From Pandoraea eparura (GTDB taxonomy: Bacteria > Pseudomonadota > Gammaproteobacteria > Burkholderiales > Burkholderiaceae), in NCBI RefSeq assembly GCF_902459725.1, contig NZ_CABPSH010000001.1, positions 1 to 64,000 on the forward strand: a stretch of 64,000 nucleotides of DNA. Reading direction: 5' to 3'. The position numbers and the translations under genes are program-made. Below are positions 51,440 through 61,716 of this stretch, one piece after another. A model generated the notes under the pieces. That model had not been told where the DNA came from and did no database searches. It worked only from the letters and a program-made list of their open reading frames with translations. The stretch's first letter is position 1. Each line of letters opens with the position of its first letter.

Positions 51440-52513
51440 TCAGAACGACGTCCGCAGACCGGCGGTGAAGGCCCACGGGTCGAAGCCCGGCGTGACCGTC
51501 CCGTAGGCCGAGTTCAGCAGGGCGAAGCCCTGCGTCGACTTGCCGTTGTTCTGGATATACGAGCCATACGCGTACAACTGCGTGCGCTTGGACAGGAAGT
51601 ACACGTAACCCAGGCTGTACGCCATTGCACGGGCGCCGTTAGCCTCGATCCGACGCGCAATGCCGATGTTCACGTCGCTGTAGGTCAGCGGAATGCGCGC
51701 GTTGATCATCTCTGCCGAAGCGAACCAGTTCGTGGTCGGATCGGTGCGCTTGGAGTAAAGGTAGTTGCCGCCGAGCACGACCGGACCAAAGTCGTAGGTC
51801 GCCGACAAAACCTGCGTGAGTTGCGAAGACGGCGTCGTCGTCATCAGATCGCCGTAGTATTGATAGCGGTTGAAGCCGTATCCGACCCACAGCTTGTTGT
51901 GCTTGTACTGGGTGTTGAAGCCCATGTTGCGGCCGTCGGCCGTCTGGCCCGTGGCGTTCTGGCTGCCGAACGAGTAGCCCAGCTCGGCCGTCAGGCCGCG
52001 ATAGTCGGGTGTTCGGTAGCGAACGGCGTTCTTGTAAAAGCCACCCGTGCCCGACGTTCCCAACGTGACCGAGTGCTCGAGGCTCATGATCGCGGCCGGG
52101 TTGGCCAGGCCATAGGTCGCGACGTCGGACCCCAGGAACGCCCAGTAGATAGGCAGGTACAGATAGCCGACGTCCACGCTGCCGAACGGTCCGGACAAGC
52201 CCACGGCAGCGCCACGGTTCCACTCGGTCGTGCCACCGCCCACACCGGTGTAGGTGTTGAAGCCCGTTTCCAGCTGGAAGTTGGCACGATAGCCTCCGCC
52301 CATATCCTCCGAGCCGCGGAAGCCCATGCGGGACGCCTGCAGGTTGCCGCTCGCGGCACTCGCCGTGGCCGGCACCCCCTTGTCGAACTTTACGTATTGC
52401 AGCGCGGCGTCGACGATACCGTAGATCGTCACCGACGACTGCGCGTGCGCCGCGCCTGCCGCTGCCAACAAGCCAAGTCCGGCCACCCAACCCTTGATCT
52501 GACGATGCACCAT
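51440..52513 (-). CDS. general bacterial porin (Burkholderiales type)
   Basis: This 357-residue trimeric porin has a signal peptide (cleaved after AHA, mature start QSSVTIYGIVDAALQYV) and the C-terminal strand ending in Phe (GLRTSF). The GSEDMGGGYRANFQLETGF motif is typical of the GBP family. LacI-type operators lie upstream at 52614-52658, matching those near the lacI gene at 61797, so it probably brings the sugar of the downstream cluster into the periplasm. Confidence 0.93.
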   Translation of the reverse strand: MVHRQIKGWVAGLGLLAAAGAAHAQSSVTIYGIVDAALQYVKFDKGVPATASAASGNLQASRMGFRGSEDMGGGYRANFQLETGFNTYTGVGGGTTEWNRGAAVGLSGPFGSVDVGYLYLPIYWAFLGSDVATYGLANPAAIMSLEHSVTLGTSGTGGFYKNAVRYRTPDYRGLTAELGYSFGSQNATGQTADGRNMGFNTQYKHNKLWVGYGFNRYQYYGDLMTTTPSSQLTQVLSATYDFGPVVLGGNYLYSKRTDPTTNWFASAEMINARIPLTYSDVNIGIARRIEANGARAMAYSLGYVYFLSKRTQLYAYGSYIQNNGKSTQGFALLNSAYGTVTPGFDPWAFTAGLRTSF

Positions 52514-52613
52514 GCGAGTCTCCTGATGTTGTTATGTGCGTCACGTTGTGTTGGCGGGCTCGTTTATACAACGCCCGCTTGCGCTTTTGACGGTCAATTT
52601 TCAACCGCCAGAA

Positions 52614-52658
52614 TGATACCGCTACCATTTCAAGGCAAAATTTTTGGTAGCGCTATCA
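52614..52658. promoter_or_regulatory. two LacI-type operators upstream of the porin
   Basis: TGATACCGCTACCA (52614-52627) and TGGTAGCGCTATCA (52645-52658) lie 31 bp apart, about 100-145 bp before the porin start. The same motif occurs as TGTTACCGCTAACA at 61717-61730. The rest of 52514-52851 shows no gene. Confidence 0.65.
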
Positions 52659-52851
52659 ATTTGAGTTGTATCGTAGAGGCAATATTCGGCATATGACAGC
52701 CGGGAAAACCCGCTGCCGCCGTGCCATGCGGCACTTTTACGACACTTTGCGGGGGTGGGCGCACGGGCATGCGGGACGCGTGCGCCACCCATGCCTTGCC
52801 CTCCGACAGGTACCCCGCCCTGTCGGATTCGATCACGCGCGGCAATGGCTC

Positions 52852-53631
52852 TCAGCCGACCACCGACACCTGGGCGAGACCGGCGTCGACGATCAGGCTC
52901 TGGCCGGTCACCGCTGCGGATTGCTCCGAGGCGAGGAACAGCGCCATGTCCGCGATGTGTTTCGGCTCGACGCGGAACTTCAGGCATTGCAGATCAATGA
53001 ACTGCTGATCGGCCGAATCATCTCGCCACAGCGCGGCCTGACGATCGGTGACGACAGCGCCCGGCAGCAGCGCGTTGACGCGAATGTTCTCGCCACCGAG
53101 TTCGCGGGCGAGCGTGCGCGAAATGCCACTGATCGCGGCCTTTGATGCGGTGTACCCGACCAGGTTCGGGCGACCGCGCAGCCACGATATCGAGCCCAGG
53201 TTGATGATCGAACCGCCGCCGGCGGCGGCCATGCCAGGTGCCACGCGCTGGATGGCGAAGACATGGTGCGACAGGTTCACCGACAGGCATTCGTTCCAGC
53301 GCTCGGGCGTGAGCTCGGCAAGCGTGTGGCGATCGTCGCGCCCGGCGTTGTTCACGAGCACCGTGATCGGGCCGAGCGCGGCAGCCGCGTCGTCGAGCAC
53401 GCGGCGCAGCGCCTCGATATCACGCACGTCGCACGGCGCGAACCACGGGCGCACGGTCGCGTCGTGTTGCTCGCACAGTGCCGCGCCGGCAGCGGCGTCG
53501 ATGTCGCAGAAGGCAACGCGGGCGCCCTGTCCAACGAAGGCGTTGACAAGCGACGCGCCGATGCCCGAGGCACCGCCCGAGACGAAGACGACGCGGTTGG
53601 CGAGACTGGAGTAGGTTGCTGCCTGTGTCAT
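52852..53631 (-). CDS. SDR sugar dehydrogenase, probable sulfoquinovose 1-dehydrogenase
   Basis: This 259-residue SDR has VSGGASGIGASLV for NAD, NNAG and the YTASK catalytic motif preceded by the Ser in GSISWLRG. The start at 53631 (MTQAATYSS) is used because the longer frame adds unrelated residues. By itself it fits L-arabinose/xylose/galactose 1-dehydrogenases. With the mutarotase, IlvD-type dehydratase, KDG-type aldolase, TauE exporter and YihQ-like glycosidase around it, sulfoquinovose is the more likely substrate. Confidence 0.75.
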   Translation of the reverse strand: MTQAATYSSLANRVVFVSGGASGIGASLVNAFVGQGARVAFCDIDAAAGAALCEQHDATVRPWFAPCDVRDIEALRRVLDDAAAALGPITVLVNNAGRDDRHTLAELTPERWNECLSVNLSHHVFAIQRVAPGMAAAGGGSIINLGSISWLRGRPNLVGYTASKAAISGISRTLARELGGENIRVNALLPGAVVTDRQAALWRDDSADQQFIDLQCLKFRVEPKHIADMALFLASEQSAAVTGQSLIVDAGLAQVSVVG

Positions 53632-53669
53632 GGTGATTCCTGACCTGAATGCTGAAGTGACGTGGGGGC

Positions 53670-54629
53670 TCAGCCCCCGGTAAAACCGTTTGGCGACGTG
53701 CGTGGCGACAGCGTGAACGTCATGCCTGCCCGGCATGTCCGACCCGGCGCCAGTGTCTGCATGCCAATGGCCCGAACATCGCCACCAGGCAGTCCGTTGA
53801 GCGCGCCATTGGTGTGTGAGACCGGCTCGAACGCGAAGAAGTCCTGGCCCTGCGGGCGGAAGAACACCACGGCGGGTGTGCCGTGCGCGCGAATTTCCAT
53901 TTGGTAGGTGCGCTCTTCGACAAGCGCTACGCCGTGCCAGCCGGTAAAGCAGTTGTCGACAACGACATCCTGCAACGCGCGGCCCCGGCGGAAATCGAGT
54001 GCCTCGGGCACCGGCACCACGGCCGTCGGCATCTTATCTGCGCCGTTGACCAGCATGGCCGTCCAGGGCACCGTAAGACGCGTGGCGTCGGTGAGCGGGA
54101 AAAACGGATGCCAACCGAGCCCCGCCGGCATGTCTCGGGTATCGCGATTGGTCAGGGCCAGCGAGAATTCGAGCGTATCGCCGTCGATGGAGATACGTTG
54201 CGTGACGTCGCAGGCGAACGGCCAGTCGGCGTCGCCCGCGTGTGAGAGTTGCATCGTCACCGCGTTCGCCTCGCGCTCGGTCACCTGCCAGGCGCGTTGC
54301 CAGGCGAATCCGTGCAGCGCATGCGGCTCGCCCGCGAAGTTCTGGCGCAGTACGTAACGCGCCCCTTGCCACGTGAACACGCCCTCTCGCACCCGGTTCG
54401 AATACGGCACCAGCGGATAGCTGGCCGTACGACGCACGTTCGGCACAGCGGCAGGCGTGCCCGGCACGGGCGTGTCGCCCAGGGCTTCGCCGCGCCGGTC
54501 GCGCATTACGATATGCTCACGCCAGCGCGCCGTGAGCACGGTGCCGCCAAGCGCGGGCAGCAATTCCACCTGCCAGCCGTCGGCCGCCAACGCCAGGATT
54601 TCGAGGTCTGCGTGTTCGCCCTTCGTCAT
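53670..54629 (-). CDS. aldose 1-epimerase family, probable sulfoquinovose mutarotase
   Basis: This 319-residue beta-sandwich protein has the galactose-mutarotase core: RTASYPLVPYSNRVREGVF, EPHALHGFAW with the general-acid His, GLGWHPFFPL with the second His, and a Glu in FFAFEPVSHTNGALN as general base. The ATG at 54629 is three bases from the next gene. It would equilibrate the anomers before the dehydrogenase. Confidence 0.82.
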   Translation of the reverse strand: MTKGEHADLEILALAADGWQVELLPALGGTVLTARWREHIVMRDRRGEALGDTPVPGTPAAVPNVRRTASYPLVPYSNRVREGVFTWQGARYVLRQNFAGEPHALHGFAWQRAWQVTEREANAVTMQLSHAGDADWPFACDVTQRISIDGDTLEFSLALTNRDTRDMPAGLGWHPFFPLTDATRLTVPWTAMLVNGADKMPTAVVPVPEALDFRRGRALQDVVVDNCFTGWHGVALVEERTYQMEIRAHGTPAVVFFRPQGQDFFAFEPVSHTNGALNGLPGGDVRAIGMQTLAPGRTCRAGMTFTLSPRTSPNGFTGG

Positions 54630-54631
54630 GC

Positions 54632-55471
54632 CTATCCTTTGAGTCCACCCGAGGTCAGTCCGCCAATGACGCGCTCCTGGAACAGCGCCATCAGGGCTGC
54701 CACCGGCACGATCGCCACCACCAGCGCCGCTGCGATCAGCGGCCACGGGAAGGCATATTCGCCCTGATACAGGGTAATGCCAACCGGCAGCGTACGATAC
54801 GCCGGCGCAGAGTTCAGCGAAAGCGCCAACAGGAATTCGTCCCACGCGTTGACGAACGCCAGGATAGCCGCCGTGAAAACGCCCGGGGCCGACAGCGGAA
54901 ACACAATACGCACCAGCGCGCCGAGTCGAGTGCAGCCGTCGAGCATGGCGGCACTCTCCAGATCGCGCGGAATCGCCTGGAAAAAGCTCACCAGCACCAG
55001 CGTGCACACCGGCAGGCTCAGCACCGTATAAGGCAGCACGAGGGCCGCATAGGTGTTGAGCAGGTTCAGACTGCGCATGATCTGGAAGATCGGAACGAGC
55101 AGCGTCACGAGCGGAAACATCGACGAGGCGATGATTGCCGACAGGATCAGCCCGCGCCAGCGCAGATCGAGCCGCGCAATCGCATACGCGGCACCGGCCG
55201 CCACCACCACGGCCAGTGCCGTGGAAGCCAATGCCACGATCGCACTGTTCATCAGGAACAGCAGCAGCGGTTGATCGCCGAACGCGTGCACGTAGTTTGA
55301 CAGCGTCGGGGCGTGCGGCAGATACGTGATCGGTTTGGCGACGAGTTCGGCTTCGTTCTTGAGCGACGTCAGCAGTATCCACAACGCCGGAAAAAAGCCG
55401 TTGACAACCACCAGCGCACCGGCGATCCAGCGCAGGCGTGCGCCGCCGAAAAGGGTCTCGAATGCTTTCAT
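54632..55471 (-). CDS. ABC sugar importer permease 2
   Basis: This 279-residue membrane protein of the MalG type has six helices and the EAA loop ESAAMLDGCTRLGALVRIVFPLSAPG. It overlaps the other permease gene by four bases. With the SBP and ATPase it forms a complete importer, probably for sulfoquinovose or its glycoside. Confidence 0.92.
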   Translation of the reverse strand: MKAFETLFGGARLRWIAGALVVVNGFFPALWILLTSLKNEAELVAKPITYLPHAPTLSNYVHAFGDQPLLLFLMNSAIVALASTALAVVVAAGAAYAIARLDLRWRGLILSAIIASSMFPLVTLLVPIFQIMRSLNLLNTYAALVLPYTVLSLPVCTLVLVSFFQAIPRDLESAAMLDGCTRLGALVRIVFPLSAPGVFTAAILAFVNAWDEFLLALSLNSAPAYRTLPVGITLYQGEYAFPWPLIAAALVVAIVPVAALMALFQERVIGGLTSGGLKG

Positions 55472-56415
55472 TTGTCACCCCCGCCACGCACGAAGCGCAG
55501 GTAGAACACGCTGATCGCCAGCGAAATCAGAAACATGAAGGCCGCCTGGGCGGACCCATAACCCACGTCGAGGTAGTCGATCGTGGTGGTGTTGATCAGC
55601 ATGGCCAATGTCATGGTGCTGTTGCCCGGGCCGCCGTGCGTCATCGTGAAGGGAATGTCGAACGTCTGCAGCGCGGTGATCGTGCGGAAGATCATCGCCA
55701 CGACAATCGACGGCACGAGCATCGGCAGCGTGATGTAGCGGAACTGCTGCCACTTGCTCGCGCCGTCGACCTCGGCGGCCTCGTACAGCGAACGCGGAAT
55801 GGTTTGCAGCCCGGCGAGCAGAATCAGCGCGACGAACGACGACGTCTTCCATATCGTGGTCAGGCACACGGCCGCGAACGCCCAGCCCGGCATCAGCAGG
55901 AACGATACCGGTGCGAAGCCGAGTCGGCGCAGGATGTCGTTGACGATGCCGTAGTCCGTGTTGAAGAACCACGCGAAGATCAGGCCCGAAAACGCCAGCG
56001 GCAGCGCCCACGGCATCAAGAGCGCCAGCCGGATCGGCCAGCGCAGCTTGAACGGCATGTTGGCCAGCAGCGCCAGCGGCAGGCCGACCAGAAACGCGCC
56101 CGGCACCGTGATCGCCGCGATCAGCAACGTGTTGCGGGTGGCGTTCCAGAAGTCCGGATCGTGCAGCACGTCGATGAAGTTGCGCAGGCCAACGAATGCC
56201 GGCACGGCATCAACGCCCGAGAGCCGGATGTCGAAGAATGCGTTATAGAGCAGCCGCCCGATCGGATACACCACGATCAGGCCGAGCAGCAGCGCCGCCG
56301 GCAGCAACAGGAGCACGGCAAGCTGCCCGTCGCTTGGGTCGGCCAGGCTACGCGTCGGGCGCATCGCGCGCACCGGCGCCGGGCCGGGCGCGCTGTCGGG
56401 AGTCAAGGTTGGCAT
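55468..56415 (-). CDS. ABC sugar importer permease 1
   Basis: This 315-residue MalF-type permease has six helices and the EAA loop LYEAAEVDGASKWQQFRYITLPML. The first ~30 residues are a cytosolic Pro-rich tail. It lies 38 bases after the binding-protein gene. Confidence 0.92.
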   Translation of the reverse strand: MPTLTPDSAPGPAPVRAMRPTRSLADPSDGQLAVLLLLPAALLLGLIVVYPIGRLLYNAFFDIRLSGVDAVPAFVGLRNFIDVLHDPDFWNATRNTLLIAAITVPGAFLVGLPLALLANMPFKLRWPIRLALLMPWALPLAFSGLIFAWFFNTDYGIVNDILRRLGFAPVSFLLMPGWAFAAVCLTTIWKTSSFVALILLAGLQTIPRSLYEAAEVDGASKWQQFRYITLPMLVPSIVVAMIFRTITALQTFDIPFTMTHGGPGNSTMTLAMLINTTTIDYLDVGYGSAQAAFMFLISLAISVFYLRFVRGGGDK

Positions 56416-56453
56416 GATGGCGATACCCTCTTGTCAGTGCGAAGTCCCGCCGC

Positions 56454-57728
56454 TCAGCGCAGCACACGCCGCAGGCGAGCTTCGATCTGGTCAATCCCAT
56501 CGGTCGCGGGAAGCGAACGGCCGAGGATGGCCGACGTATTGGTGCGGATCACGTCGGACACTTCGCTGTAGCGCGGCGTGACCGGACGCGCACGGCCGGT
56601 CTGATTCAAAATCAGGCCCGCCGACTGGAACCACGGGTTCTTCGCCAGCACGTCCGCATCCTGATACGTGACCGGAAATACGGGCATCAGCGAGCCCTGC
56701 ACGGCAAGCATCTTGGCGACTTCAGGCGACGACAGGTAGCGGATCAACTTGGCCGCTTCGGGCTTGCGCTTCGAGAAGTTCGACACGGCCCATTGCCAGC
56801 CGCCGACGCACGTGGCGGACTTGCCGCCCGCCATGGCCGGCAGCGGCATCACGCCGACCTTGCCCTTGACCACGGAATCCTTGTCGGCTTCGAAGTGGTT
56901 CCACGCAAAGCCCCAGTTGACCGCGAACACGGCCTGCCCTGCCTTGAATTCGTTGACGGTATCGCCCGTCTTCACTTCAGCAACGTTCTTCTTGATGACG
57001 CCTTGATCCATCATGGCGGTCCACATGTTCATGCCGGCCACCGCAGCATGCTTGTCGAGCGTCATGCGACCGCTCGCGTCGGTCAGTTCCTTGCCCTGGC
57101 TCCAGTACGGCAGCAGGAAGGTGCAGACGGCACCTTCGATCGGCGCCCCCTGGATCGACAGCCCCTGCAGGTTGGCATTGCCTTCCTTCGACTGGATCGT
57201 CTTCGCGGCGGCGGACAGCTCGTCCCACGTCTTCGGCTCGGCGATGTGGTACCTGGCGAGCAGGTCCTTGCGGTAGTACATGAACATGCCGTCGGCGAAG
57301 CCAGGTAGCGCGGCGACCTTGCCGTCGACGACATCGGCGCGCGCATAGACCGGCAGATAGCCCTTGAGCGCTTCGGCGGCCGGGCCGACGTAGGCGTCCA
57401 GCGGCGCGATCCAACCCGCCGTCAGGTATTGGGCCGGGTTGACGATGTCGATCATGAACACGTCCAGCGAGCTGTCCTTGGCGTTGAGCAGCGTGGACAG
57501 GTACTGGCGTTGTTGATCCGACGTGGCACCGCCGGTCTCCATCGCCACCTTCACGCCAGGGTTGTGCTTTTCATAGTCGTCGAGCGCTTTGCGCACGAGG
57601 TCCGGGCGCTGGCCGGAGCCACCGGCAAACACCTTGAGCGTCACGGTTTCGGCATGGGCCTGGGCGGCACCGGCAACGAGCACAGCGGCAAGCGTGGCGG
57701 CGGCGAGGCGAGCGGACGGATGGATCAT
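56454..57728 (-). CDS. ABC sugar-binding protein (family 1)
   Basis: This 424-residue periplasmic protein has a signal peptide (MIHPSARLAAATLAAVLVAGAAQAHA) and the MalE-like fold with LYAGGSGQ-type start (LKVFAGGSGQRPDL), TWDELSAAAKTIQ, FAVNWGFAW and GGWQWAVS. By position it corresponds to the SQ/SQ-glycerol-binding protein of sulfo-sugar ABC importers known in Rhizobium/Agrobacterium. Specificity cannot be proved from sequence. Confidence 0.9.
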   Translation of the reverse strand: MIHPSARLAAATLAAVLVAGAAQAHAETVTLKVFAGGSGQRPDLVRKALDDYEKHNPGVKVAMETGGATSDQQRQYLSTLLNAKDSSLDVFMIDIVNPAQYLTAGWIAPLDAYVGPAAEALKGYLPVYARADVVDGKVAALPGFADGMFMYYRKDLLARYHIAEPKTWDELSAAAKTIQSKEGNANLQGLSIQGAPIEGAVCTFLLPYWSQGKELTDASGRMTLDKHAAVAGMNMWTAMMDQGVIKKNVAEVKTGDTVNEFKAGQAVFAVNWGFAWNHFEADKDSVVKGKVGVMPLPAMAGGKSATCVGGWQWAVSNFSKRKPEAAKLIRYLSSPEVAKMLAVQGSLMPVFPVTYQDADVLAKNPWFQSAGLILNQTGRARPVTPRYSEVSDVIRTNTSAILGRSLPATDGIDQIEARLRRVLR

Positions 57729-57813
57729 GGTTGTCTCCTGATCAGACGATGTCGTTATTTATGGGATGCAATGCCGAAATCACTGTCTCGGCGAAAGGCG
57801 TGTCGGGGCGACT

Positions 57814-58920
57814 TCAGGCGGCCTGGCGCGCACCGACAATTGCGCAGAGCACATTGCCGTCGACCGCGTCGAACCAATGAGTGCGTTCTGCGTCGAGTTG
57901 CAGCGATACTTCGTCGCCGGGCACCAGGCGCACTTCCGGGGCGAGCCGCGCGACCAGCGCCTGCCCCGCCACCTCGAAGGTGCAGACGGTTTCCGCGCCC
58001 ATCGGCTCGACCACCGTCACGCGCCCGCTCACGCGCAGTCTGCCCTCGGCGGGACCGTGCGCGAGCGCCACGTTCTCGGGGCGCACGCCAAAGATCACTT
58101 CTGCGCGATCGCCCAGCGCCGTGCGTACCTGCACCGGCAGCGGCAGCGCCACCCCGTTGCCGCTCGCGATGCCCGCGCTGGCCTGCAAACGCAGCAGGTT
58201 CATCGGCGGCGAGCCGGTGAACCCTGCCACGAATGTGTTGGCCGGTGCGTGATAGATCTCGTCGGGCGTGCCGTACTGCATCACGTAGCCGCCGTTGAGC
58301 ACGGCGATCCGATCGGCCAGTGTCATCGCCTCGACCTGATCGTGAGTCACGTAGATCATCGTGGCCCCGAGTTTTCGGTGCAGCTTCTTGATCTCCACGC
58401 GCATCTCGTTGCGCAGCTTAGCGTCGAGGTTGGAGAGCGGTTCGTCAAACAGGAATACCTTCGCGTCGCGCACGATCGCACGCCCCATTGCCACCCGCTG
58501 GCGCTGGCCGCCCGAAAGGTTGCGCGGCTTGCGCTCGAGCAGATGGCCGAGCTTGAGCATGTCGGCCGCTTCACGCACGCGCCGCTCGATCTCGGCCTTG
58601 GGCGTCTTGCGCAGACGCAGGCCGAAGGCCATGTTCTCGAACACGGTCTTGTGCGGATACAGCGCGTAATCCTGGAACACCATCGCAATGTCGCGCTCGC
58701 GCGGCGCCAGGCCTTCGATGCGCCGTCCATCAATGGAAATGCCGCCATCGCTGAGCGTCTCCAGACCGGCCAGCATGCGCATGAGCGTGGACTTGCCGCA
58801 ACCGGACGGCCCCACGAACACCACGAACTCGCCGCTCTTCACGTCGAGGTTGATGTCGTGCAGCACGGTCACGCCGTTGTCGTAAGCCTTGACCACGCGT
58901 TCGAAATTCACCGTCGCCAT
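57814..58920 (-). CDS. ABC sugar importer ATPase (MalK/UgpC type)
   Basis: This 368-residue ATPase has the Walker [13 protein letters not shown], the Q-loop FQDYALYPH, the [14 protein letters not shown] signature, Walker [12 protein letters not shown] and the H-loop VTHDQ. The C-terminal TOBE/OB domain ([12 protein letters not shown]) is of the MalK kind. The start at 58920 (MATVNFERV) has GGAG upstream. It is the first importer gene. Confidence 0.94.
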   Translation of the reverse strand: MATVNFERVVKAYDNGVTVLHDINLDVKSGEFVVFVGPSGCGKSTLMRMLAGLETLSDGGISIDGRRIEGLAPRERDIAMVFQDYALYPHKTVFENMAFGLRLRKTPKAEIERRVREAADMLKLGHLLERKPRNLSGGQRQRVAMGRAIVRDAKVFLFDEPLSNLDAKLRNEMRVEIKKLHRKLGATMIYVTHDQVEAMTLADRIAVLNGGYVMQYGTPDEIYHAPANTFVAGFTGSPPMNLLRLQASAGIASGNGVALPLPVQVRTALGDRAEVIFGVRPENVALAHGPAEGRLRVSGRVTVVEPMGAETVCTFEVAGQALVARLAPEVRLVPGDEVSLQLDAERTHWFDAVDGNVLCAIVGARQAA

Positions 58921-59063
58921 CGTCGTCTCCTGAACCCGCATCGCCTGCCCGGGGCAGACGTTGAGGTCTTGCTTGTCGTTATGTCATGTCGGTGCGGGTT
59001 TACCGCACCCGTGCAATCCTTGCAGCCCGTGCCCCTCCTCGGACCCGGGCCGCGGTTCTGCCG

Positions 59064-59867
59064 TCAGTACGGGCCGGCCTGGGGTACCGCGGCGCGCGTG
59101 GCGCCCTTGAGTTCCGCGAGGAATGCGTTGGCCTGGCGCATCATCATGCCGAGGTCCGACGCGATGGCCACGAACGTGTAACCCATCTCGACGAACTGGC
59201 TCACCATTTGCGGGTTCGGACCAACGATGCCGATCGGCTTGCCGATGGCGCGCGCGCGATGTGCCGCATCGGCAATCAGTGCCTGCACTTCGGCATCGGC
59301 GATGTTGCCAATCTTGCCCAGCGCGGCCGACAGGTCGCCCGGACCGACGAACAGCGCGTCGACGCCCGGCACTGCCGCGATCTCCTCAAGACGGCCGATG
59401 GCCTCCGGCGTTTCGAGCTGGACGATGCACGTCACGGTGGCGTTGACCTGCTCGCCATAGCCGGCCCACGTGCCGTAGCGGCTGCCGCGGTGCATGGCGG
59501 CGTAGCCGCGCTCGCCCTGCGGCGGATACCGGCATGCCGACACGGCGCGCTGCGCGTCTTCGACGGTTTGCACGAACGGAATCATCAGCGACGGTGCCCC
59601 CATGTCGAGTGCGCGCTTGATCATCACCGGGTCGTTGCCGGCCAGACGTACCACCGGCATCGCCCCGGTACCAGTGATGGCCTGCAGCATCTGCAGCGTG
59701 TCGCGAAACTCGTACGGTACGTGTTCCATGTCGACCACGAGCCAGTCGAAGCCGGCGTAACCGAGTGCTTCGGCGGTGCTTGATGTCCCTGACATCACCC
59801 ACGTGCCCAGTGGCACCGGTGCGGCCGAGATAGCCTTCAGAAAGCGATTTTCGGGAGCTTGGCTCAT
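59064..59867 (-). CDS. HpcH/HpaI-family aldolase, probable 2-keto-3,6-dideoxy-6-sulfogluconate aldolase
   Basis: This 267-residue class II aldolase has DWLVVDMEH, RYPPQGERGYAAMHRGSRYG, the metal ligands in CIVQLETPEAI and VDALFVGPGDLSAALG. The family cleaves 2-keto-3-deoxy sugar acids to pyruvate and an aldehyde. After the dehydratase it would release pyruvate and sulfolactaldehyde. It lies 10 bases after the dehydratase gene. Confidence 0.85.
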   Translation of the reverse strand: MSQAPENRFLKAISAAPVPLGTWVMSGTSSTAEALGYAGFDWLVVDMEHVPYEFRDTLQMLQAITGTGAMPVVRLAGNDPVMIKRALDMGAPSLMIPFVQTVEDAQRAVSACRYPPQGERGYAAMHRGSRYGTWAGYGEQVNATVTCIVQLETPEAIGRLEEIAAVPGVDALFVGPGDLSAALGKIGNIADAEVQALIADAAHRARAIGKPIGIVGPNPQMVSQFVEMGYTFVAIASDLGMMMRQANAFLAELKGATRAAVPQAGPY

Positions 59868-59877
59868 CGGGGAATCC

Positions 59878-61629
59878 TCAGAAGATGGCGGGTTCGACGG
59901 GCGTCTCGTGGCCCATCAGGAAGTCGAAGTCGCAGCCCTCGTCGGCCTGCTTGACGTGTTCGACGTACAGCTTGGTGTAGCCGCGCTGACGCGTCCCCGG
60001 CGGCGGCGTCCACTCGGCGCGGCGACGCGCCAGTTCCTCGTCCGACACACGCATGTCGAGACGGCCGGCGGCCACGTCGAGCACGACAATATCGCCCGTG
60101 CGGATGAGCGCGAGCGGGCCACCCGCAGCCGCTTCCGGCGCGATGTGCAGCACACAGGTGCCATAGTGGGTGCCGCTCATGCGCGCGTCCGACAGACGCA
60201 CCATGTCGCGCACGCCGGCGGCGAGCAGCTTCTTCGGAATGGGCAGGTTGCCCCACTCCGGCATGCCAGGCGCGCCCAACGGACCACCGCCGCGCAACAC
60301 CAGCACGGTGTTTTCGTCCACGTCCAGTTCGGGGTCGTGGATGCGACGGTTCATCTCGGCGATTGAGTCGAACACCAGCGCCGGGCCCTCGTGTTTGAGG
60401 AACTTATCGCTCGCCGCGCTCGGCTTGATCACCGCGCCGGACGGCGCCAGGTTGCCGCGCAGCACGGCCAGCGCCCGGCCCTGGGTCACCGGGTTGTCGA
60501 GCGGGCGTACCGTGGTCGGGTCGACGTTCGGGATATCGGCGATGTTCTCGCCCAGCGTCTTGCCGGTCACCGTCAGACAATCCAGATCGAGGTGTTCACG
60601 AATCTGGTTGAGCAGCGCCGGCAGGCCGCCGGCGTAATAGAAGTCTTCCATCAGTCGGTCGCCCGAGGGGAACACGTTGGCCAGTACGGGGACGCCCTCC
60701 CCCTGGCGGTGAAGGTCGTCGAGCGTAAGCTTCACACCGCCGCGGCCGGCAATGGCGATCAGGTGAATGGCGGCATTGGTCGAGCCACCCAGCGCCATGT
60801 ACGTGGCGATGCCGTTGGCCACCGAGCGCTCGTTGAAGAACGTGCTGGGCTTGAGGTCTTCCCAAACCATGTCGACGATGCGCTCGCCGGCCTGCGATGC
60901 CATGCGCGGGTGCGCCGCGTCCATCGCGGGAATGCTGGTGGCGCCCGGCAGCGTGAAGCCCATCGCCTCGACGATCGAGGTCATGGTGCTGGCCGTGCCC
61001 ATCGTGTTGCAGGTGCCCGGCGCACGCGTCATGCGCGCTTCGAGGGCAATCCATTCGCTTTGCTCGATGTTGCCGGCCTGGTATTCGTCCCAGAACTTCT
61101 TGGTGTGCGTGCCCGCGCCCACGGCCAGGCCGCGGTGACGGTCGTTGAGCATCGGCCCGGCCGGCACGAACAGGCACGGCAGGTCAGCCGACAGCGCACC
61201 CATCAACAGGCCCGGCGTGGTCTTGTCGCAGCCGCCCATCAGCACCGCGCCGTCGATCGGCAGCGAGCGCAGCAGCTCCTCGCTCTCCATGGCCAGGAAG
61301 TTGCGATAGATCATCGTGGTCGGCTTGACCATCACCTCGCCCAGCGACATCGCCGGCAGCTCGAACGGTATGCCGCCCGCCGCGAGAATGCCGCGACGCA
61401 CAGCGTCGGCGCGCTCGCGCAAGTGCGCATGGCATGGAGACAGGTCGCTCCAGGTGTTGATGATGGCGATGACCGGGCGGGTCATGAATTCTTCGCGTCG
61501 CAGGCCCATCTGCTGCAGCCGTTGGCGATGCGCGAACGATCGCATGTCGTCCGGGGCGAACCAGCGCTGGCTGCGCAGGTCTTCAAGGCGTTTGCGTGGC
61601 TTGTTCACTGTCTTTGTCTCGTTCGTCAT
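59878..61629 (-). CDS. IlvD/Edd-family dehydratase, probable 6-deoxy-6-sulfogluconate dehydratase
   Basis: This 583-residue protein has the [Fe-S] cysteines in MGGCDKTTPG and PGTCNTMGTA, the GGSTNAAIHL motif and SDARMSGTHYGT near the C-terminus. Length and motifs fit the sugar-acid dehydratases rather than IlvD. The start at 61629 (MTNETKTVNK) is chosen over upstream ATGs that lack family similarity. It lies divergent to lacI with two operators between. Confidence 0.85.
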   Translation of the reverse strand: MTNETKTVNKPRKRLEDLRSQRWFAPDDMRSFAHRQRLQQMGLRREEFMTRPVIAIINTWSDLSPCHAHLRERADAVRRGILAAGGIPFELPAMSLGEVMVKPTTMIYRNFLAMESEELLRSLPIDGAVLMGGCDKTTPGLLMGALSADLPCLFVPAGPMLNDRHRGLAVGAGTHTKKFWDEYQAGNIEQSEWIALEARMTRAPGTCNTMGTASTMTSIVEAMGFTLPGATSIPAMDAAHPRMASQAGERIVDMVWEDLKPSTFFNERSVANGIATYMALGGSTNAAIHLIAIAGRGGVKLTLDDLHRQGEGVPVLANVFPSGDRLMEDFYYAGGLPALLNQIREHLDLDCLTVTGKTLGENIADIPNVDPTTVRPLDNPVTQGRALAVLRGNLAPSGAVIKPSAASDKFLKHEGPALVFDSIAEMNRRIHDPELDVDENTVLVLRGGGPLGAPGMPEWGNLPIPKKLLAAGVRDMVRLSDARMSGTHYGTCVLHIAPEAAAGGPLALIRTGDIVVLDVAAGRLDMRVSDEELARRRAEWTPPPGTRQRGYTKLYVEHVKQADEGCDFDFLMGHETPVEPAIF

Positions 61630-61716
61630 GCTGACTGGCTCTCCCGTGCCATCCGTCGCGTAGCGGGGGCGGCTCGCGGTGTCGACCGGGGCACTGCGTC
61701 GATTGCAGTCTCGATT

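Noticed and set aside
52852-61629. Reading the sugar cluster as L-arabinose or D-galactose oxidation
   Set aside because: The dehydrogenase, dehydratase and aldolase families would allow it, but the YihQ-like GH31 end and the TauE/SafE exporter are not expected there. Kept as the main alternative, not as the call.
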